Source: Sporosarcina sp.
GTDB lineage: Bacteria; Bacillota; Bacilli; Bacillales_A; Planococcaceae
Assembly (NCBI RefSeq): GCF_029257255.1
Contig: NZ_JARICI010000082.1
Span: 1-40,253, forward strand
Direction of reading: 5' to 3'
Length of the DNA: 40,253 bases
Under the pieces are notes generated by a model that searched no databases, had not been told where the DNA came from, and was given only the letters and a program-made list of their open reading frames with translations. Positions 1 to 8,031 of the stretch are shown here, piece by piece (the stretch's first letter is position 1; each line of letters opens with the position of its first letter). A program made the translations under genes and the position numbers.

Positions 1-581
1 ATTTCGGGCATAGCTTGAACTCCACTTGAACCGTTACCAATGACCGCTACCCGTTTACCTGTAAAATCAACCTTAGTGTGCGGCCATCTTCCAGTATGAT
101 ACTGTTCACCTTTAAATGTATCCACTCCATCGAATTGCGGCACATTCGTTGTGGATAAACAACCTACCCCACTGATAAAGTATTTCGTTTCAAATACTTC
201 ATCTTTATCTGTAGTGATCTCCCAAACCTTTTTCTTATCATTAAAACACGCTTTTGTAACACGGGTTTTCAGTTGTATATCAGATCTTAGATCAAGCTCG
301 TCTGCAACAAAGTTTAGATATTCTAAGATTTCAGGTTGAGAAGCATATCGGTCCTTCCAACGCCATTTCTTATATAAGTCTTCGGAAAAAGTAAAGTTAT
401 AATAGATTGAATCAGAGTCACATTTTGCACCTGGATAACGACTCCAATACCATACACCACCCACTCCATCTGCCGCCTCTATAACACGTACAGATAGTCC
501 GCGTTCCTTTAACTTATGCAACATATAAAGCCCTGCAAAACCAGCACCTATTACAATGGCATCATATTGATTAGTCTCCAA
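1..581 (-). CDS. Baeyer-Villiger flavin monooxygenase, N-terminal part (cut by window edge)
   Basis: Only the first 193 residues are in the window. A Rossmann FAD motif GAGFAG lies at residues 12-17. The Baeyer-Villiger signature FxGxxxHxxxWP is present as FKGEQYHTGRWP at 156-167, followed by the second dinucleotide motif GNGSSG at 182-187. Such FAD/NADPH enzymes insert oxygen next to a ketone, giving an ester or lactone. The start is a TTG at 581 behind AAGGGGG; no ATG fits. The esterase gene lies 24 bases upstream in the same direction, so the two probably form one operon: ketone to ester, then ester to acid plus alcohol. The substrate cannot be read from the sequence. The function class is secure because the signature is complete. 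Confidence 0.9.
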   Translation of the reverse strand, partial: METNQYDAIVIGAGFAGLYMLHKLKERGLSVRVIEAADGVGGVWYWSRYPGAKCDSDSIYYNFTFSEDLYKKWRWKDRYASQPEILEYLNFVADELDLRSDIQLKTRVTKACFNDKKKVWEITTDKDEVFETKYFISGVGCLSTTNVPQFDGVDTFKGEQYHTGRWPHTKVDFTGKRVAVIGNGSSGVQAMPE

Positions 582-605
582 TTTCTAACCCCCTTTTTAA
601 ATGAC

Positions 606-1538
606 TTATTTCGTTGGTACTAAACTTAAAAATTTCACAATTGCATCTACTGTTGTCTTTGTCTCATCAGCAAATAATGACATATTGCTAAAGTAACCGT
701 GTATACTTCCTTCTAATTGCAGATAGTCAACTGAAACACCTGCTTCTTTCAATTTGTCACGGTATTGAATTCCTTCGTCTACCAGGACATCATTTTCTGC
801 TGCTATTATAATTGCTGGAGGTAAATTTTCTACATTTTCATGAAGCAATGGAGACACATAAGAATTTTTGAACTCTTCCTTATTTTTTACATAATACTCA
901 CCAAACCAAATCATTAAATCTTTATCCAGACCATGCCCCTCTGCAAACTTTTCATAGGAAGAAGTTGTGAAATCAAGATTGGTTACAGGGTATATCAAAG
1001 CTTGAGCAGATATGGAAGGGCCATTATTCACTTCGCTCAAAATGGTCATGACCGTTGCAAGATTTCCCCCTGCCGAATCCCCTCCAACCACAATATCAGT
1101 CGCTACTGCATTTAACTCGTCCGCATGATCATTTGCCCAGCAAAGTGCTGAATAACTATCCTCAACTGGAACCGGAAAACGATACTGAGGAGCTAATCGA
1201 TAATCTACTGAAACCACGACACGACCTGATTGTTCAGCTAATAAACGACAACCCGCATCCGAGGTCTCCAGGTCCCCGAGAACCCAACCACCGCCGTGAT
1301 AATAGATAAACAGTGGAAATGGACCACGGCCGGTTGGTGTATAGATACGAATGCCAATTTCTCCGTCATTCACAGAAATAGTTCTATTTTCAACCTTTGC
1401 AACAGGTGGTACCTCAATTCCCTCTATAAGTGGGGCTGCACTCATTGCCTCTTGAACTTGTTGAGCAGAAAGACTTTGTAATAAAGGGCCACTGTAAAAC
1501 GCATCTAAATACTGCTTCGAACTGTTTGATAATCCCAT
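606..1538 (-). CDS. HSL/GDXG-family alpha/beta-hydrolase (esterase)
   Basis: The 310-residue protein is the usual length for the hormone-sensitive-lipase esterase family. The oxyanion-hole motif HGGGW is at 81-85 and the nucleophile motif GDSAGG at 153-158 (Ser155). Asp250 (in AEND) and His280 (in SIHGYF) complete a plausible triad. There is no signal peptide, so the enzyme is cytoplasmic. The ATG at 1538 is preceded by AAGGAAG. It sits directly upstream of the Baeyer-Villiger monooxygenase gene; in known ketone pathways such an esterase cleaves the ester made by the monooxygenase. That pairing is inference from context; the hydrolase family assignment is secure. Confidence 0.92.
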   Translation of the reverse strand: MGLSNSSKQYLDAFYSGPLLQSLSAQQVQEAMSAAPLIEGIEVPPVAKVENRTISVNDGEIGIRIYTPTGRGPFPLFIYYHGGGWVLGDLETSDAGCRLLAEQSGRVVVSVDYRLAPQYRFPVPVEDSYSALCWANDHADELNAVATDIVVGGDSAGGNLATVMTILSEVNNGPSISAQALIYPVTNLDFTTSSYEKFAEGHGLDKDLMIWFGEYYVKNKEEFKNSYVSPLLHENVENLPPAIIIAAENDVLVDEGIQYRDKLKEAGVSVDYLQLEGSIHGYFSNMSLFADETKTTVDAIVKFLSLVPTK

Positions 1539-1581
1539 TTTACTAACTTCCTTTCTAATCTAATTTTGCATCGTTTTGTAT

Positions 1582-1670
1582 GCAACTTCAGTATAACCAA
1601 ACCAACCTATCGTGAATATTCCTACTATTGTATATAATTATCATACCTATCGGTTACTGTTTGAAGTTGC
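1582..1670. promoter_or_regulatory. Divergent regulatory region with 9-bp inverted and 8-bp direct repeats
   Basis: The gap between the esterase gene (leftward) and the luxR-type gene (rightward) carries GCAACTTCA at 1582-1590 and its exact reverse complement TGAAGTTGC at 1662-1670. It also has two copies of ACCTATCG, at 1605-1612 and 1645-1652, exactly 40 bases apart. A TATAAT box lies at 1633-1638. The arrangement suits a regulator that contacts sites on both sides of the promoters; assigning it to the neighbouring LuxR-type protein is inference. Confidence 0.4.
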
Positions 1671-1719
1671 TCTACTACTTTTTAGGGTCCAAGCATACAT
1701 TGCGTAAAGGGGTGATACG

Positions 1720-2409
1720 ATGCAGTTAACTTCATGGACTATTGAAGAAAAATTACAGAATACTTTACATTTCCAAACTCAAGAAGAGCAAATATGCTAT
1801 ATTCTTTCAAGCTTTGAAGAGATCTTTTCCTTTGAAAAAATTTCATTTTATCGATTTAGCCCAATAGGATACGTGGCGGAAGGTGTAGCACAACTCGAAA
1901 ATGGAAACTTCCGAACAATCTCCTATATACGTGATGATATCCGCTCATTACCTATTATTAAAAGGGTTGTAGCCGAACGAAAAGCATGCTGCTATTCCGG
2001 TCAAGATATTATTACGCTCATATCAAGTCGCTACAATCGTGATCTACCTTTACAAGCATTAATTGTAGTTCCCATTTTCGTCAACAATCTAACTATCGGT
2101 TATATTTTAAGCGAATATATTCACCATATTCCGCAAGTAGATGGACAAGCAATAGAGTTACTTACATTATTCGGCGGTATAGCTGGCAGGGTACTAATTC
2201 AACCTCAAAAGATTTCACATCCAAAATTAAGTCCGCGCGAAAACGAAATTTTACGAGCAATCGCCAATGGCTTATCGACTAAGGAGCTTACTGACATTTT
2301 AGCTTTAAGTGAAGCCACTATAAAACAGTACATTAAATCATCTTTTGTCAAACTGGGTGCTAAAAACCGCGCTCATGCAGTCTCAATTTATCTTGCTCCC
2401 AGAATTTAA
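1720..2409 (+). CDS. LuxR-family transcriptional regulator with GAF-like sensor domain
   Basis: The protein has 229 residues. Residues about 20-160 look like a GAF-type sensory domain (alternating strands, VVPIFVNNLTIGYI at 116-129). A LuxR/FixJ helix-turn-helix occupies about 168-222, with the hallmark SPRENEIL at 171-178 and GLSTKEL...LSEATIKQYI. No receiver domain is present, so it is not a classical response regulator. The ATG at 1720 follows AAAGGGG at good spacing. It is transcribed away from the esterase/monooxygenase pair and is the obvious candidate to control it. The ligand is unknown. Confidence 0.85.
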   Translation: MQLTSWTIEEKLQNTLHFQTQEEQICYILSSFEEIFSFEKISFYRFSPIGYVAEGVAQLENGNFRTISYIRDDIRSLPIIKRVVAERKACCYSGQDIITLISSRYNRDLPLQALIVVPIFVNNLTIGYILSEYIHHIPQVDGQAIELLTLFGGIAGRVLIQPQKISHPKLSPRENEILRAIANGLSTKELTDILALSEATIKQYIKSSFVKLGAKNRAHAVSIYLAPRI

Positions 2410-2821
2410 AAGTTGATAGTTTTTACCGAGATGTATGTAAATGAATGAAACATAAAATACTACAGTATCTAATTAAGTATTTTTATAGACATAAGTCACT
2501 CATCTAGTAGAATGGTTGATGACAGACTTCTCTCTGTCTATTAAAATTTACTGTCTTGATAAATAAAAAGCTATTTGTATGTATGAAGTAATTATAATCG
2601 GCGGCCAACGTTGTGAATAGGTCTCGATCTTCAGCAAAAAGCGCTTTCTACGGTCCACAATTTTCAAAAGAAAACAAAAGCACCTCTCAGATAACAAAAA
2701 TATACTACTTGGTTTTAATAGAATAGAATTAATGTTTAGTATTACGTAGTTTAGTTCTGACTTTCAGAAATATAGACATCATCGAGGATTTTTTCACATA
2801 GAATATGTTTGAGGTGAAAAA
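2410..2821. other. AT-rich intergenic stretch between luxR-type gene and cwlJ
   Basis: I see no gene in these 412 bases. Two short inverted repeats are visible: GACAGA/TCTGTC at 2521-2538, a weak hairpin perhaps ending the luxR-type transcript, and TTCTGA/TCAGAA at 2755-2769 just ahead of cwlJ. The region is strongly AT-rich and may hold the cwlJ promoter, but I cannot fix its boxes. Confidence 0.4.
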
Positions 2822-3262
2822 ATGCCAAGAGTTAAATACAGAGATTCAGATGTTGATTTAATGGCAAGGATGATGCGGGCAGAGGCTGAAGGCGAAGGGC
2901 AGCAGGGAATGCTATATGTCGGCAATGTTATTGTAAATCGCGCGATAGCAGACTGTTTGGATTTCAATGATGTACGAAGTATTAATGATGTCATTTTTCA
3001 GATTCAGGGCGGGAATTATTCATTTGAAGCGGTCCAAAAAGGTAATCTATTCTACCAGCGTGCACGAGAAACTGAAAAAAGGCTGGCAAAACAGAACTTA
3101 GATTCTTGGAGACAGCACCCGGCGCACTATGCGCTATGGTATTTCAATCCGTACGGTCCTTGTCCTCCAACCTGGTACAATCAGCCGTTTACCGGACAAT
3201 TTAAAAGCCATTGTTTTTATGAACCGCTACCAGGTACTTGCGATAGTGTGTATATGGGTTAG
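2822..3262 (+). CDS. cwlJ: CwlJ-like spore cortex-lytic hydrolase
   Basis: The 146-residue protein consists almost entirely of a Hydrolase_2 (SleB/CwlJ) domain, close to the size of B. subtilis CwlJ. The diagnostic stretch ARMMRAEAEGEG starts at residue 15, with Glu21 as the expected catalytic residue, followed by VGNVIVNRA. CwlJ degrades muramic-delta-lactam cortex during spore germination and sits in the spore coat without a signal peptide; none is seen here. The ATG at 2822 follows GAGGTG. No gerQ partner gene is adjacent, unlike in many bacilli. A role in vegetative wall turnover is less likely but not excluded. Confidence 0.88.
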   Translation: MPRVKYRDSDVDLMARMMRAEAEGEGQQGMLYVGNVIVNRAIADCLDFNDVRSINDVIFQIQGGNYSFEAVQKGNLFYQRARETEKRLAKQNLDSWRQHPAHYALWYFNPYGPCPPTWYNQPFTGQFKSHCFYEPLPGTCDSVYMG

Positions 3263-3274
3263 ATTGATGTCAAT

Positions 3275-3316
3275 AGGAGCTCTCTGTCAGCCGTGACAGG
3301 AGTTCCTGTTTTTTTT
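3275..3316 (+). terminator. Rho-independent terminator of cwlJ-like gene
   Basis: An imperfect stem formed by AGGAGCTCTCTGTCA and TGACAGGAGTTCCT is closed by a 4-base loop and followed by eight T residues, 12 bases after the cwlJ stop codon. Confidence 0.85.
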
Positions 3317-3616
3317 CACAAAGTGAAACTATTGCTGATCGAATAGTAATAGCGAATTTGCATAAGACAGCCATACGAAATCAGTCTACAATCAGCTGAT
3401 ATCATATGGTTTTCTTTCTGTTTTATAGCTGTAATATGCTTGTACAACTACTTACGCACTTTATATTATGGCACCTTCTGTTTCTAGTTTTCATATGGTA
3501 TAATTAGATGATTTTAACAGTATAGGGGAATATTTATTTAAAACATAGAAATGTGAATCTGATTTTTTGCGTGCTCATTACATGACGATTTCGCATTTTG
3601 ATATGGAGAGTGGAAC
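3317..3616. other. Intergenic region upstream of capA-like gene
   Basis: No reading frame of note is visible. GGTATAATTAG near 3495-3505 contains a good -10 (TATAAT); no convincing -35 can be fixed upstream. The region presumably carries the promoter and a leader of about 100 bases for the capA-like gene. Confidence 0.35.
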
Positions 3617-4750
3617 GTGAAGACAAAGTGGCTTATCGCTATCATGTGTATGACCTGGGTCGTATGCGGTTATCTTTTATGGGATCATTGGACAGAAAGA
3701 AATCAATCCCTATCTGTTACCATGGTCAAAGATGAAACTGAAGTTAATAATAGAGATGAGAGTAATAACGTAGAAGAAAACGTAGAGCAGCAGGTAGAAA
3801 ATACCGTAGTGAACACCGCTACCATCGGGATGATTGGTGATGTACTGCTACATTACCCCATCTACACGTATCCAAGCTTTGACTTTGCATTTGCAGCAGT
3901 GAAAGAGAAGACGAAGGGTATTGATTTCCTGCTCGCCAATCAAGAATCCATGCCGGCAGGTGCTGAACTCGGGCTGTCCACTTATCCTATCTTCAACAGC
4001 CCAAAACATATCATTCACGACCTCCAGCAAATTGGCGTGGATATGATTTCAATGGCCAACAATCATACGTTGGACAAGGGTGAAATTGGTGTGTTGAAGT
4101 CCATCGAGCATGCCAGAGAGTATAAGATGAAGTATGTCGGTGCCTATGATTCATTTGAAGATCAGGAAACTGAGAGAATTGTCGAAGTAAACGGTATTCG
4201 CATTGGCGTTATTGCCTATACGTATGGAACAAATATTGGGTCGGCTCCACCTGGGAAGGACTATTTAGTCAACATAATCGACCGCCAGAAGATCGCAGAT
4301 GATATTCTTAAAATCAAACCTTCTGTTGACGTGACGATTGTTTCTTTACACTGGGGCCCTGAATATGTGATTCAAGCTTCAAAGGAGCAGGAGGAGCTCG
4401 CAGAGTATATTTCCGTAGCAGGTGCAGATGTAATTTTTGGACATCACACGCATGTGCTGCAGCGGTATAGTGAAGTCGGAAATGCTAAAGTGTTTTACTC
4501 ACTGGGCAACTTTTATTCCGCACAGCCTTATGAATATACAAACTTCGGAGGTATTGCGAGACTGACGGTGACGAAAGAGAAAATCGGTGGTAATTCAACC
4601 GTTACAATTGAAGATCCACGTTTTTATCCGACCGCCGTCATTAAAGATGAACAGAATCGCTTCAAAGTCGTGCCGCTGGAAAATGCAGGTCACGTCATCA
4701 GATATAATGATGCGTGGGTGGAGAATCATGTGGGCGTACCTAAATGGTGA
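3617..4750 (+). CDS. CapA/PgsA-family membrane-anchored metallophosphatase-like protein
   Basis: The 377-residue protein has an N-terminal membrane anchor (about 5-23), a charged Asn/Glu-rich linker to about 65, and a CapA domain of the metallophosphoesterase-like PGA_cap family. Motifs in order are GDVLLH (74-79), NQE (108-110), NNHTLDKG (148-155), HWGPEY (245-250), GHHTHV (275-280) and YSLGNF. CapA/PgsA proteins take part in poly-gamma-glutamate synthesis and export. Here no pgsB or pgsC homologue is adjacent, so an orphan role in envelope polymer handling is equally possible. Translation starts at GTG 3617 behind GGAGAG. The gene ends in a bidirectional terminator shared with the converging SLH gene. 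Confidence 0.85.
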   Translation: MKTKWLIAIMCMTWVVCGYLLWDHWTERNQSLSVTMVKDETEVNNRDESNNVEENVEQQVENTVVNTATIGMIGDVLLHYPIYTYPSFDFAFAAVKEKTKGIDFLLANQESMPAGAELGLSTYPIFNSPKHIIHDLQQIGVDMISMANNHTLDKGEIGVLKSIEHAREYKMKYVGAYDSFEDQETERIVEVNGIRIGVIAYTYGTNIGSAPPGKDYLVNIIDRQKIADDILKIKPSVDVTIVSLHWGPEYVIQASKEQEELAEYISVAGADVIFGHHTHVLQRYSEVGNAKVFYSLGNFYSAQPYEYTNFGGIARLTVTKEKIGGNSTVTIEDPRFYPTAVIKDEQNRFKVVPLENAGHVIRYNDAWVENHVGVPKW

Positions 4751-4772
4751 CAGCAACAGAATAATTAGTCAT

Positions 4773-4822
4773 AAATAAAGTCATCCCTTCACTCGTAATT
4801 GAGCGAAGGGATGACTTTATTT
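4773..4822. terminator. Bidirectional terminator between convergent capA-like and SLH genes
   Basis: Two 22-base arms (4773-4794 and 4801-4822) pair with a single mismatch around the 6-base loop GTAATT. The core is AAGTCATCCCTTC/GAAGGGATGACTT. A-rich and T-rich flanks serve both directions. The right arm ends on the first base of the SLH gene's stop codon. Confidence 0.92.
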
Positions 4823-6180
4823 TATTTCTTCAGTGCATGTCTCTTTCCTTTTGTATCCGTCACGACTAACTTCGTTTCGGTAACTTCCATATCTTTTGCC
4901 ATGATCGCTGACATTTTGCTCGTCTTTCTATCAAGCAGGCTATATTTGAAAACACCTTTTTTATTGAAATAATACATCGTCGAATGGTCAAAGAGCACCG
5001 ATTTATTGTTTTGGCTCACTTGTGGATGTTTAGAAGAAAATCTCACATCATCAAAGATCACACGCGCATCAAAGACCAATTCTTTTTTCTGATTTTTGCC
5101 GTCCATGGAGGCCGAATACAACACCAACGGATCATCCATGAACTTATCTGAATTAAACGTGTAATCAAAGTAGCGCTCTTTATTCTTTTCATTCGTATAG
5201 AAAATCCGGTCATTCCAGATAAACATATTGCGGAATGTGAAACCTGAAGGTTGATTCATCTCTACCACGTTCTGCCCATTCAAATTAAACTTCACCAAAC
5301 CATAAGCTATTGGTATTTCGCTCATTTCGCCCACAGCACTCCAATAAGGAAGATAGATCTCTTCGTTATAAACGATAAGCTGAAAACCTGGCATCAGAAA
5401 GACTTTGAATGTATCATCTGTCGGCATATCTTCATTTCTTATGATCACTTCCTGCAAACCAGTCTTGTTATTTTTCTTACTGACATGATTAGCATATTCA
5501 CCTGAACTAACAGTATATGAAAAACCATTTCGCTCTACTACTTTCCCTTTTGCACTGACATAGGAGTGATATTCGCTGAGTTTCATTGAATCATCCATTG
5601 CACGCACTAGAAAGGCCGAAAATTGTGCGCGTGTAACAGAATCGGCCGGCATAAACTTGCCGTGGGAACCGCCAGTAACACGCTGTTTGGCGATTCCGTT
5701 AATATCCTGATAAGCCCAGTGTGCAGGAGTGACATCAACAAACGTCGCCTGTTTGTCTAACGGCATTTTATAAGCTCGGCGCAGGATGGCAGCCATTTGC
5801 GCACGTGACGTTTGTTCGCCCGGACGTATGAATCCGTTATCTCCTCGCAGAATTCCTTTTTCATTTACAGTTGCGAGAATCTGATAATATGGAGAAGTTT
5901 TCGCTACGTCCTTAAACTGAACGGAAGTATTATTGGTCAGCGGAATTTCCAGCGCCTTAATAAGCATAGCGGCTGCCTGCGCTCTTGTAATCGGCTGATT
6001 CGGTTTAAACGTTCCGTCCGGATAGCCCCCGATGATATTGCGTTCGGATAAGTACATGATTTCTTTCTTTGCCCAGTGCGTATTTACGTCCGAAAATTGA
6101 GACGTCGCCTGCACTTGAAATGGCAACACCGCAAAAGTCAGCAGCAGCGTCATAAACAGTACGATTAGTTTACTTTTCAA
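4822..6180 (-). CDS. S-layer homology (SLH) domain surface protein
   Basis: The 452-residue secreted protein has a signal peptide ending near residue 25 (VQA-TSQ). Three SLH repeats follow at about 29-77, 89-137 and 147-195, each with the FxDV and ITRAQ-type landmarks. SLH triplets bind pyruvylated secondary wall polymer and hold the protein on the wall. The C-terminal 250 residues are beta-rich with repeated NxDxxxFYT-like segments, perhaps a propeller-like sensor or binding module; I do not recognise the family. The start is TTG 6180 behind AAGGGAGGT. An unusual hairpin and two long direct repeats lie upstream. Confidence 0.88.
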   Translation of the reverse strand: MKSKLIVLFMTLLLTFAVLPFQVQATSQFSDVNTHWAKKEIMYLSERNIIGGYPDGTFKPNQPITRAQAAAMLIKALEIPLTNNTSVQFKDVAKTSPYYQILATVNEKGILRGDNGFIRPGEQTSRAQMAAILRRAYKMPLDKQATFVDVTPAHWAYQDINGIAKQRVTGGSHGKFMPADSVTRAQFSAFLVRAMDDSMKLSEYHSYVSAKGKVVERNGFSYTVSSGEYANHVSKKNNKTGLQEVIIRNEDMPTDDTFKVFLMPGFQLIVYNEEIYLPYWSAVGEMSEIPIAYGLVKFNLNGQNVVEMNQPSGFTFRNMFIWNDRIFYTNEKNKERYFDYTFNSDKFMDDPLVLYSASMDGKNQKKELVFDARVIFDDVRFSSKHPQVSQNNKSVLFDHSTMYYFNKKGVFKYSLLDRKTSKMSAIMAKDMEVTETKLVVTDTKGKRHALKK

Positions 6181-6200
6181 TTTATAGACCTCCCTTTAGT

Positions 6201-6239
6201 AAAAATGCCTGTGCAATAGATAATCGCGCAGGCATTTTT
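6201..6239. terminator. Terminator-like hairpin in the leader of the SLH gene
   Basis: Arms 6201-6214 (AAAAATGCCTGTGC) and 6226-6239 pair with one mismatch around an 11-base loop. T runs lie on both sides. On the minus strand it falls between any upstream promoter and the SLH ribosome site, about 10 bases before AAGGGAGGT. It may end readthrough from the sigma operon, act as an attenuator, or stabilise the leader. Confidence 0.6.
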
Positions 6240-6285
6240 TATTTTTTTAAATACAGAGTAGAACAGATCGGCCTGCTTTATAGTA

Positions 6286-6328
6286 AGCGGTTGGTTGACG
6301 GCTTGTTTTCTAAACAGTTACCGATTTG
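6286..6328 (-). repeat. Direct repeat copy A, containing an ECF-like promoter
   Basis: This 43-base element matches 6387-6427 closely: both begin AGCGGTTGGTTGAC and end with ACAGTTACCGAYTTG on the plus strand. Read on the minus strand it contains GGTAAC (6322-6317), a 16-base spacer and CGTC (6300-6297). That is the same geometry as the three strong ECF promoters further right in this island, but with a weaker -35. Transcription would begin about 110 bases before the SLH start at 6180. Confidence 0.55.
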
Positions 6329-6386
6329 TCATCTCTGTTATTTCTTCATGTTATGTTAAAATCAAGACGGTAAAATCTATATCGCG

Positions 6387-6427
6387 AGCGGTTGGTTGAC
6401 AGCTTTTATGGAACAGTTACCGACTTG
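6387..6427 (-). repeat. Direct repeat copy B
   Basis: Second copy of the element at 6286-6328, offset by 101 bases and shorter by two in the middle. On the minus strand it has GGTAAC followed by only 14 bases before TGTC, so it is a poorer promoter than copy A. It may be a protein-binding site or a decayed duplicate. It lies 24 bases beyond the stop of the anti-sigma-like gene. Confidence 0.6.
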
Positions 6428-6450
6428 ATTATAACACATTTTTCTGTTAA

Positions 6451-7521
6451 TCAGTCTTCCAGTAACCATTGCGCTTGCGCGTCCATTCCCATAATGAACA
6501 CGTGCTCTGCTACACCTTGACGACCATACTGATAACGTACTTCTACTTGATTCTCGGAAATCGCTGTCGTCTCCCGATAAGCTGCTTCCAAAAACAGCTG
6601 CTCCACTTTGTTCGACTGCGCTAACTTTGCAGACTCCTGTAATTTGTACTCACCAAGAAGCTGGTCGTAAAGATATAAATCAAACGTCTGCTCCGGTGTA
6701 TATTCACGGTCAAGCTGTCCTGCTAAGTAATCCAGATAAATTGAATCTGTTCCTTCTTCTGTTGCTACGCCTGCCACTTTCCCATAAATCTTGTGGACAG
6801 GTGTAATCGCTGCCCCCTGAATCGTTTCACTTGCAGGGAAATGATTTAAAAGAAGATATTCCCGTGCGTTCAGCAGCTGATCATAGCCTCCTGCAATCTT
6901 GACTCCAGTTTCTTCATAGCGCTCCATAATATTGGACTTCAGATGTTTCCCATTTATCTTCAACTGCCCATCTTTCAGAACGACACGGTCTCCCGGAACC
7001 GCAATCACTTCATAATACGCATCCGCATATGTCGGCAGATGGCTGGACGTATTGGTCATAGTACGCACAATATCGCCTGCTTCATAAACAATCTCATCAT
7101 ATAAATTTGCCTGGCGTTCGATGACTGTATGAAACGCATCAGGACTTCCCTTCAATGAAAATCCTTCTCGATCCACATAATACAGCCCATCTACTTCATC
7201 GAACTGCGGCAGCTTGGCAAACTCCTCATACTCCACAGTTGAAAGTTGCTGCTTCTTTTGCAATGCAGAGATTTCCGCCAAATCATCCAACGGGTCATAA
7301 GGCGTGCCGGGTCCTTCGTCAGATGAAAGCTGATTAAATGGACCGATGGTGAAAATTAGCAACAGCGCGACTACGGGGATGGCTGCACTGACAAACATGA
7401 CCGACCACGGACGTTTTGCTTTGGCGGGCTGCAGCTGATCATGCACACGCTGTTTAATCCGGCGTTCCTGTTCAGATGTATCGCCCATCATCTGATCAAG
7501 TTTACGTTTGAATTCATTCAT
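6451..7521 (-). CDS. Anti-sigma-like membrane protein with signal-peptidase-I-like outer domain
   Basis: The 356-residue protein has a charged cytoplasmic head (1-38), one membrane segment (about 41-60) and a long outer part. Its start overlaps the sigma-factor stop by four bases, the usual sign of a sigma/anti-sigma pair. The outer part carries landmarks of signal peptidase I in order: GDIV at 149-152, EVIAVPGD at 171-178, DGQLKINGK at 184-192, and YLLLNHFP followed by IYGKVAGV near 222-252. The catalytic Lys expected just before VIxxPGD is replaced (YYEV), no SMxPT serine box is visible, and the GDNRxxSxDSR box is degenerate. It therefore looks like a dead enzyme fold used for sensing or binding. 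The sigma-binding role is inferred from position and topology. Confidence 0.75.
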   Translation of the reverse strand: MNEFKRKLDQMMGDTSEQERRIKQRVHDQLQPAKAKRPWSVMFVSAAIPVVALLLIFTIGPFNQLSSDEGPGTPYDPLDDLAEISALQKKQQLSTVEYEEFAKLPQFDEVDGLYYVDREGFSLKGSPDAFHTVIERQANLYDEIVYEAGDIVRTMTNTSSHLPTYADAYYEVIAVPGDRVVLKDGQLKINGKHLKSNIMERYEETGVKIAGGYDQLLNAREYLLLNHFPASETIQGAAITPVHKIYGKVAGVATEEGTDSIYLDYLAGQLDREYTPEQTFDLYLYDQLLGEYKLQESAKLAQSNKVEQLFLEAAYRETTAISENQVEVRYQYGRQGVAEHVFIMGMDAQAQWLLED

Positions 7522-8012
7522 TGCTCCACCTCCTCTTCGTCAAAAAACTCCTTCATCTGCTGTTTCGCCCTGCGCAGCCTGGTCTTCACCGTATTTTCAT
7601 TGAGCTGCAAATAACTGGCGATTTCCGCTATCGATTGCTCGTCATAATAGTATAAAATTAATGGCTCCCGATACGTCAACGACAGCTTAAAAAGGTTTTC
7701 TTCCAGAGCTGCCAGCCGCTCCTGTTCAATCATTAGTTCATCAGTACCTTTTGTCGATGCAAATACCGTATCGAACAGCACATCTTTTTTATGTTTCCAG
7801 GAGCGCAGATAATCTTTGGCTCGATTCGCTGTCATCTTGGTTAAATATGTTTTCAATGAAGCCTCATTGCGAAACTGATCACTCTTTTGAAAATACGTGA
7901 CAAATACTTCTTGCACAATATCCTCAGCTGTCGACCAATTCTTCACATATAAATAAGCGATGCGCACTAAATAACGCGAATGCTCACTCATTACCTGATC
8001 AATTCCATTCAT
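7518..8012 (-). CDS. ECF-type RNA polymerase sigma factor
   Basis: The 164-residue protein has the two-domain layout of ECF sigma factors: region 2 at about 5-75 (AEDIVQEVFVTYF and KTYLTKMTANRAKDYLR) and region 4 at about 105-155 (LSLTYREPLILYYYDEQSIAEIASYL...NTVKTRLRRAKQQMKE). Such factors direct polymerase to TGAAAC/CGTC promoters, and three near-perfect examples lie just upstream. The gene starts 19 bases after the deacetylase stop and is followed with a 4-base overlap by the anti-sigma-like gene. The operon is therefore likely deacetylase-sigma-antisigma, driven from the promoter at 9336-9361 and self-amplifying. The ribosome site is weak (GAGAGTGA), suggesting low or coupled translation. 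Confidence 0.93.
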   Translation of the reverse strand: MNGIDQVMSEHSRYLVRIAYLYVKNWSTAEDIVQEVFVTYFQKSDQFRNEASLKTYLTKMTANRAKDYLRSWKHKKDVLFDTVFASTKGTDELMIEQERLAALEENLFKLSLTYREPLILYYYDEQSIAEIASYLQLNENTVKTRLRRAKQQMKEFFDEEEVEQ

Positions 8013-8031
8013 TTGCGGAAATCACTCTCTT

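Noticed and set aside
2521..2769. Small RNA between the luxR-type gene and cwlJ
   Set aside because: Only two 6-base hairpins, no convincing promoter or terminator.
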